Below, in pieces: positions 61,763 through 64,000 of a stretch of DNA of 64,000 nucleotides. Position 1 is the stretch's first letter; each line of letters opens with the position of its first letter. Source of the stretch: Gammaproteobacteria bacterium (GTDB lineage: Bacteria > Pseudomonadota > Gammaproteobacteria > HK1); NCBI GenBank assembly GCA_012103455.1, contig WLWT01000001.1:3293288-3357287 (forward strand). The letters are read 5' to 3'. The position numbers and the translations under genes were made by a program. The notes below the pieces were generated by a model that was not told where the DNA came from, did no database searches, and was given only the letters and a program-made list of their open reading frames with translations.

Positions 61763-64000
61763 ATGACAAACAATAATGTGGAATCCTATGATCCTGATAA
61801 AGGATACCCTGGGGGCAGCCAAGTAGAATATAACGGACGGATTTATGAAGCAAAATGGTGGGCAGATGCTGGATATATACCAGGTGATACCGTAAAAAAA
61901 GAATGGGAGACTCCATGGCGTCAAATAGGCGGTGATATCACTGATACCACTGATACCACCAAAACAACAACACCTGTTACTCCACAAGAGCCGATCAACG
62001 TCGAAGTCACCTATGGTGCTACATGGGGTACCAATGTGACATCCTCTGTGCAATTCCATCTGAGTGAAGACTTGTCTACTATGACGATGTTACTCCCGCA
62101 GGGTACCATCAGTGAAATAAACGGGGCGTGGGGAGCTGATGCTGAACTGTCTCAGTATAGTGGAATGGATCGGGCAGTCTTTCAAAAAAAGACAGGGATT
62201 AACTATGAAGTGACCACCTTCGGCTTCAATTTGGTATTGGGTAAAGGCAAAACATTTGAGAACATTCAAGTCAATGAATGTCTCTTTAATGATATAACAT
62301 GCGTGGTTACCTTTAAGCAGCAGTTACCTCCGGGTACTACGCCCGATGTATCGCAGGTGGAAGCAGTTGATCCTTTCCCCAAGATGGTTGCCGATGATTC
62401 CGGGAAACTAGTCAAGGTTACCGGTTGGACTAGCAAAGGCACTACCTACAAAACCTATAAGCGTCAAACCTACACAACACCATCAGGGACTAAAGAGTAT
62501 CTGGTGGGCGGCTATTTTACCGACTGGGGAATCTATCAAGGTTTTGCCCCAAACCGCCTGCCGATTAATAACATCAACTTTATTCAAGTGGCTTTTGCCG
62601 CGATTTGTGGTCCAGGTGATGCCAGTAATTGGTACAGCAATGAAAGCGCCACGGGAGAAGCAAAACCTAAGATCAATGAACTCTGCCAGGGCAAACCAGT
62701 CGGCACCATGATCATTCTGGATCATTGGGCACACTATGGCAAAAAAGATATGAATATGCCGGAATGGAAAACACCTTACATGGAATTAGCCTACCATGTG
62801 GAAGGCTATGAACGAGATTACGCCTTCCTTGGATTTGGTGAACCAGATGACTACCCCATCCACAATGTGGGTGGAGTAGAATTAACACAAGAAGGCAAGC
62901 TGAATTATGCCTATGGGATTCAAAATGATCTGCGCTGCTATAACCAGGTATTGAACCGCGGTGTCCGTAACGATGCCCGCAAGTTCAATATGTTTCTCTC
63001 GATCGGTGGCTGGACTCTGAGCGATCCATTCCCCGCCATTGCAGACAACCCGACTTATCGGCGAAACTTCATCAACAGTGTCGCTGATTACCTAAGCATA
63101 AATAAGCATATCAATGGTATTGACATAGACTGGGAATTTATTGGAGTTGATGGGGCAAAGACTGGAATCATGGGACCACGAGACCGTGACAATTATACAA
63201 AGCTGATGTGTGAATTACGTGCAAAACTCACCAAGCTGACGAACAAAACTGGTGTGACTTATCATCTGTCAGCAGCCATTGGCACCGCTCCTTACCATCT
63301 GGATAAGATTCACTGGAATGCGGTAACGATTGACGGAACCCGCTACCCTGGCATCGGGGACATTCTGGATCATGTATTCTTAATGAGTTACGATTATTAT
63401 GGGCCTTGGGGCAATCGTATTGGTCATCAAGCAGCACTATATACTAATGGTGAAAACGCCGGCTTCAGTGCAAATGCTGCGGTGCAACACCTCAAAAGTG
63501 TGGGAGTTCCTTCACGAAAAATTATCTTGGGTGTTACTGCATACGGGCGAATCTGGAAAAATGCACAGAAATCAGATCTAAACCATAATGGCAAATATAC
63601 GTTTCCAAATATGGCCACGGGACAGCCACCAGGTAGTGTTGGCACAACAGCGGCGGTCGTTTTGTGGCATCACCTGAAGCGTGTAGCATATCAAGATGAT
63701 GGCACCACACTAAAGGATGATTATCGCTGGATAAGAGATACCCAGGCCAAAGCTGAATTTTTATCGTACGAAGATCCAGAATCCGATGTCAACTTCATCG
63801 CCTCGCTAGATACCCCCTATAGCGTCAATGAAAAGGCTCGTTACGTAAAACAACAGGAGCTTGGTGGAATATTCTACTGGACCCTGGATAACGACAATGG
63901 GGATCTTCTCAATGCCATACATGAAGGATTAGGGAGCGAATTGAAATCCCCGATACTCAAACCCAGTTTCAAAGATAATTCCATGCTCCTCTACCGCGTT
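61763..64000 (+). CDS. GH18 chitinase with N-terminal chitin-binding module (partial)
   Basis: 746 codons without a stop to the window edge, from ATG at 61763 with AGAAGGAAGG just upstream. Residues about 10-45 (YPGGSQVEYNGRIYEAKWWA then GYIPGD) are a CBM5/12-type module, followed by a Thr-rich linker and a beta domain. From about residue 250 comes the TIM-barrel of glycoside hydrolase family 18: FLSIGGWTLSDPF and GIDIDWEFIG (about 453-462, the catalytic DxDxE), then MSYDYYGPWG. No signal peptide is visible, as in the chitinases associated with insecticidal toxin complexes. It is AT-richer than the catabolic operons, suggesting transfer. The C-terminus is not visible. Confidence 0.85.
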   Translation, partial: MTNNNVESYDPDKGYPGGSQVEYNGRIYEAKWWADAGYIPGDTVKKEWETPWRQIGGDITDTTDTTKTTTPVTPQEPINVEVTYGATWGTNVTSSVQFHLSEDLSTMTMLLPQGTISEINGAWGADAELSQYSGMDRAVFQKKTGINYEVTTFGFNLVLGKGKTFENIQVNECLFNDITCVVTFKQQLPPGTTPDVSQVEAVDPFPKMVADDSGKLVKVTGWTSKGTTYKTYKRQTYTTPSGTKEYLVGGYFTDWGIYQGFAPNRLPINNINFIQVAFAAICGPGDASNWYSNESATGEAKPKINELCQGKPVGTMIILDHWAHYGKKDMNMPEWKTPYMELAYHVEGYERDYAFLGFGEPDDYPIHNVGGVELTQEGKLNYAYGIQNDLRCYNQVLNRGVRNDARKFNMFLSIGGWTLSDPFPAIADNPTYRRNFINSVADYLSINKHINGIDIDWEFIGVDGAKTGIMGPRDRDNYTKLMCELRAKLTKLTNKTGVTYHLSAAIGTAPYHLDKIHWNAVTIDGTRYPGIGDILDHVFLMSYDYYGPWGNRIGHQAALYTNGENAGFSANAAVQHLKSVGVPSRKIILGVTAYGRIWKNAQKSDLNHNGKYTFPNMATGQPPGSVGTTAAVVLWHHLKRVAYQDDGTTLKDDYRWIRDTQAKAEFLSYEDPESDVNFIASLDTPYSVNEKARYVKQQELGGIFYWTLDNDNGDLLNAIHEGLGSELKSPILKPSFKDNSMLLYRV

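Overview
The window looks like a piece of an insertion-sequence-rich, partly eroding proteobacterial chromosome, probably gammaproteobacterial (inferred from gene families; no rRNA or taxonomic marker is present). Intact operons of oxidative and purine-type catabolism alternate with gene stumps, transposons nested in transposons, and accessory islands. Base composition shifts sharply: the catabolic operons and the 41-43 kb stretch are GC-rich, while the transposons, the first kilobase and the chitinase at the right edge are AT-rich.

Left edge (0.4-6 kb): a RelE/HigB-type toxin-antitoxin pair with its operator and two small orphan ORFs lie between attC-like sites (about 60 bp each), so this resembles an integron cassette array. 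Beside it is a two-gene SIR2-HerA anti-phage module whose 5' side is capped by an ISL3-family element only 18 bp from the sir2 start. 6.4-12.1 kb: an FrhB-like iron-sulfur protein, a broken racemase-like gene, a truncated 6-hydroxynicotinate-reductase-like gene and a molybdenum hydroxylase (fused Fe-S and Mo subunits, plus an FAD subunit). A deletion scar carrying a MITE end joins the two broken genes.

12.3-20.8 kb (minus strand): a RiPP cluster of the aromatic cyclophane type. It has a 65-aa precursor ending in YNRVHNRHNRGR, a radical SAM/SPASM maturase, a 2OG-Fe(II) oxygenase split by an IS630-type element at codon 25, and an HExxH protein. Immediately upstream is a compact RADAR defence operon (rdrA-rdrB). 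20.9-26.8 kb: orphan ectoine synthase, PaiB-like protein, acyl-CoA ligase, truncated TauE/SafE, fatty acid desaturase, an amidohydrolase relic and a cytochrome c6-like protein. 27-31.6 kb: a coupled trio of glycosyltransferase-radical SAM fusion, WG-repeat O-methyltransferase and histidine phosphatase.

31.7-34.6 kb: a transposon nest (IS4-type, 138-bp MITE, IS630-type, IS3 remnant). 34.6-40.4 kb: a four-gene operon (SHMT-like enzyme, N-methyltransferase, aminotransferase-dehydrogenase fusion, gamma-butyrobetaine-hydroxylase-like oxygenase) that suggests synthesis or remodelling of a betaine or beta-amino acid. 40.4-47.3 kb: mostly gene debris, a 23-C homopolymer, a broken RAYT transposase, and tRNA-Lys and tRNA-Arg. 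47.3-52.9 kb: an allantoate/ureide operon (allC, DUF1116, fdrA, pucG-like). 53.7-59.1 kb: an hpaB-like gene split by a segment with a KAP P-loop NTPase, then a two-subunit Rieske dioxygenase. 59.3-61.7 kb: a second transposon nest with a MITE inside a MITE. 61.8-64 kb: an AT-rich GH18 chitinase with an N-terminal chitin-binding module, running off the window.

The most rewarding items are the RiPP cluster with its reconstructable IS and MITE insertions, the three or four defence-type loci close to one another, the two uncharacterised biosynthetic operons (27-31.6 kb and 34.6-40.4 kb), and the mobile-element family whose target sites can be read exactly.
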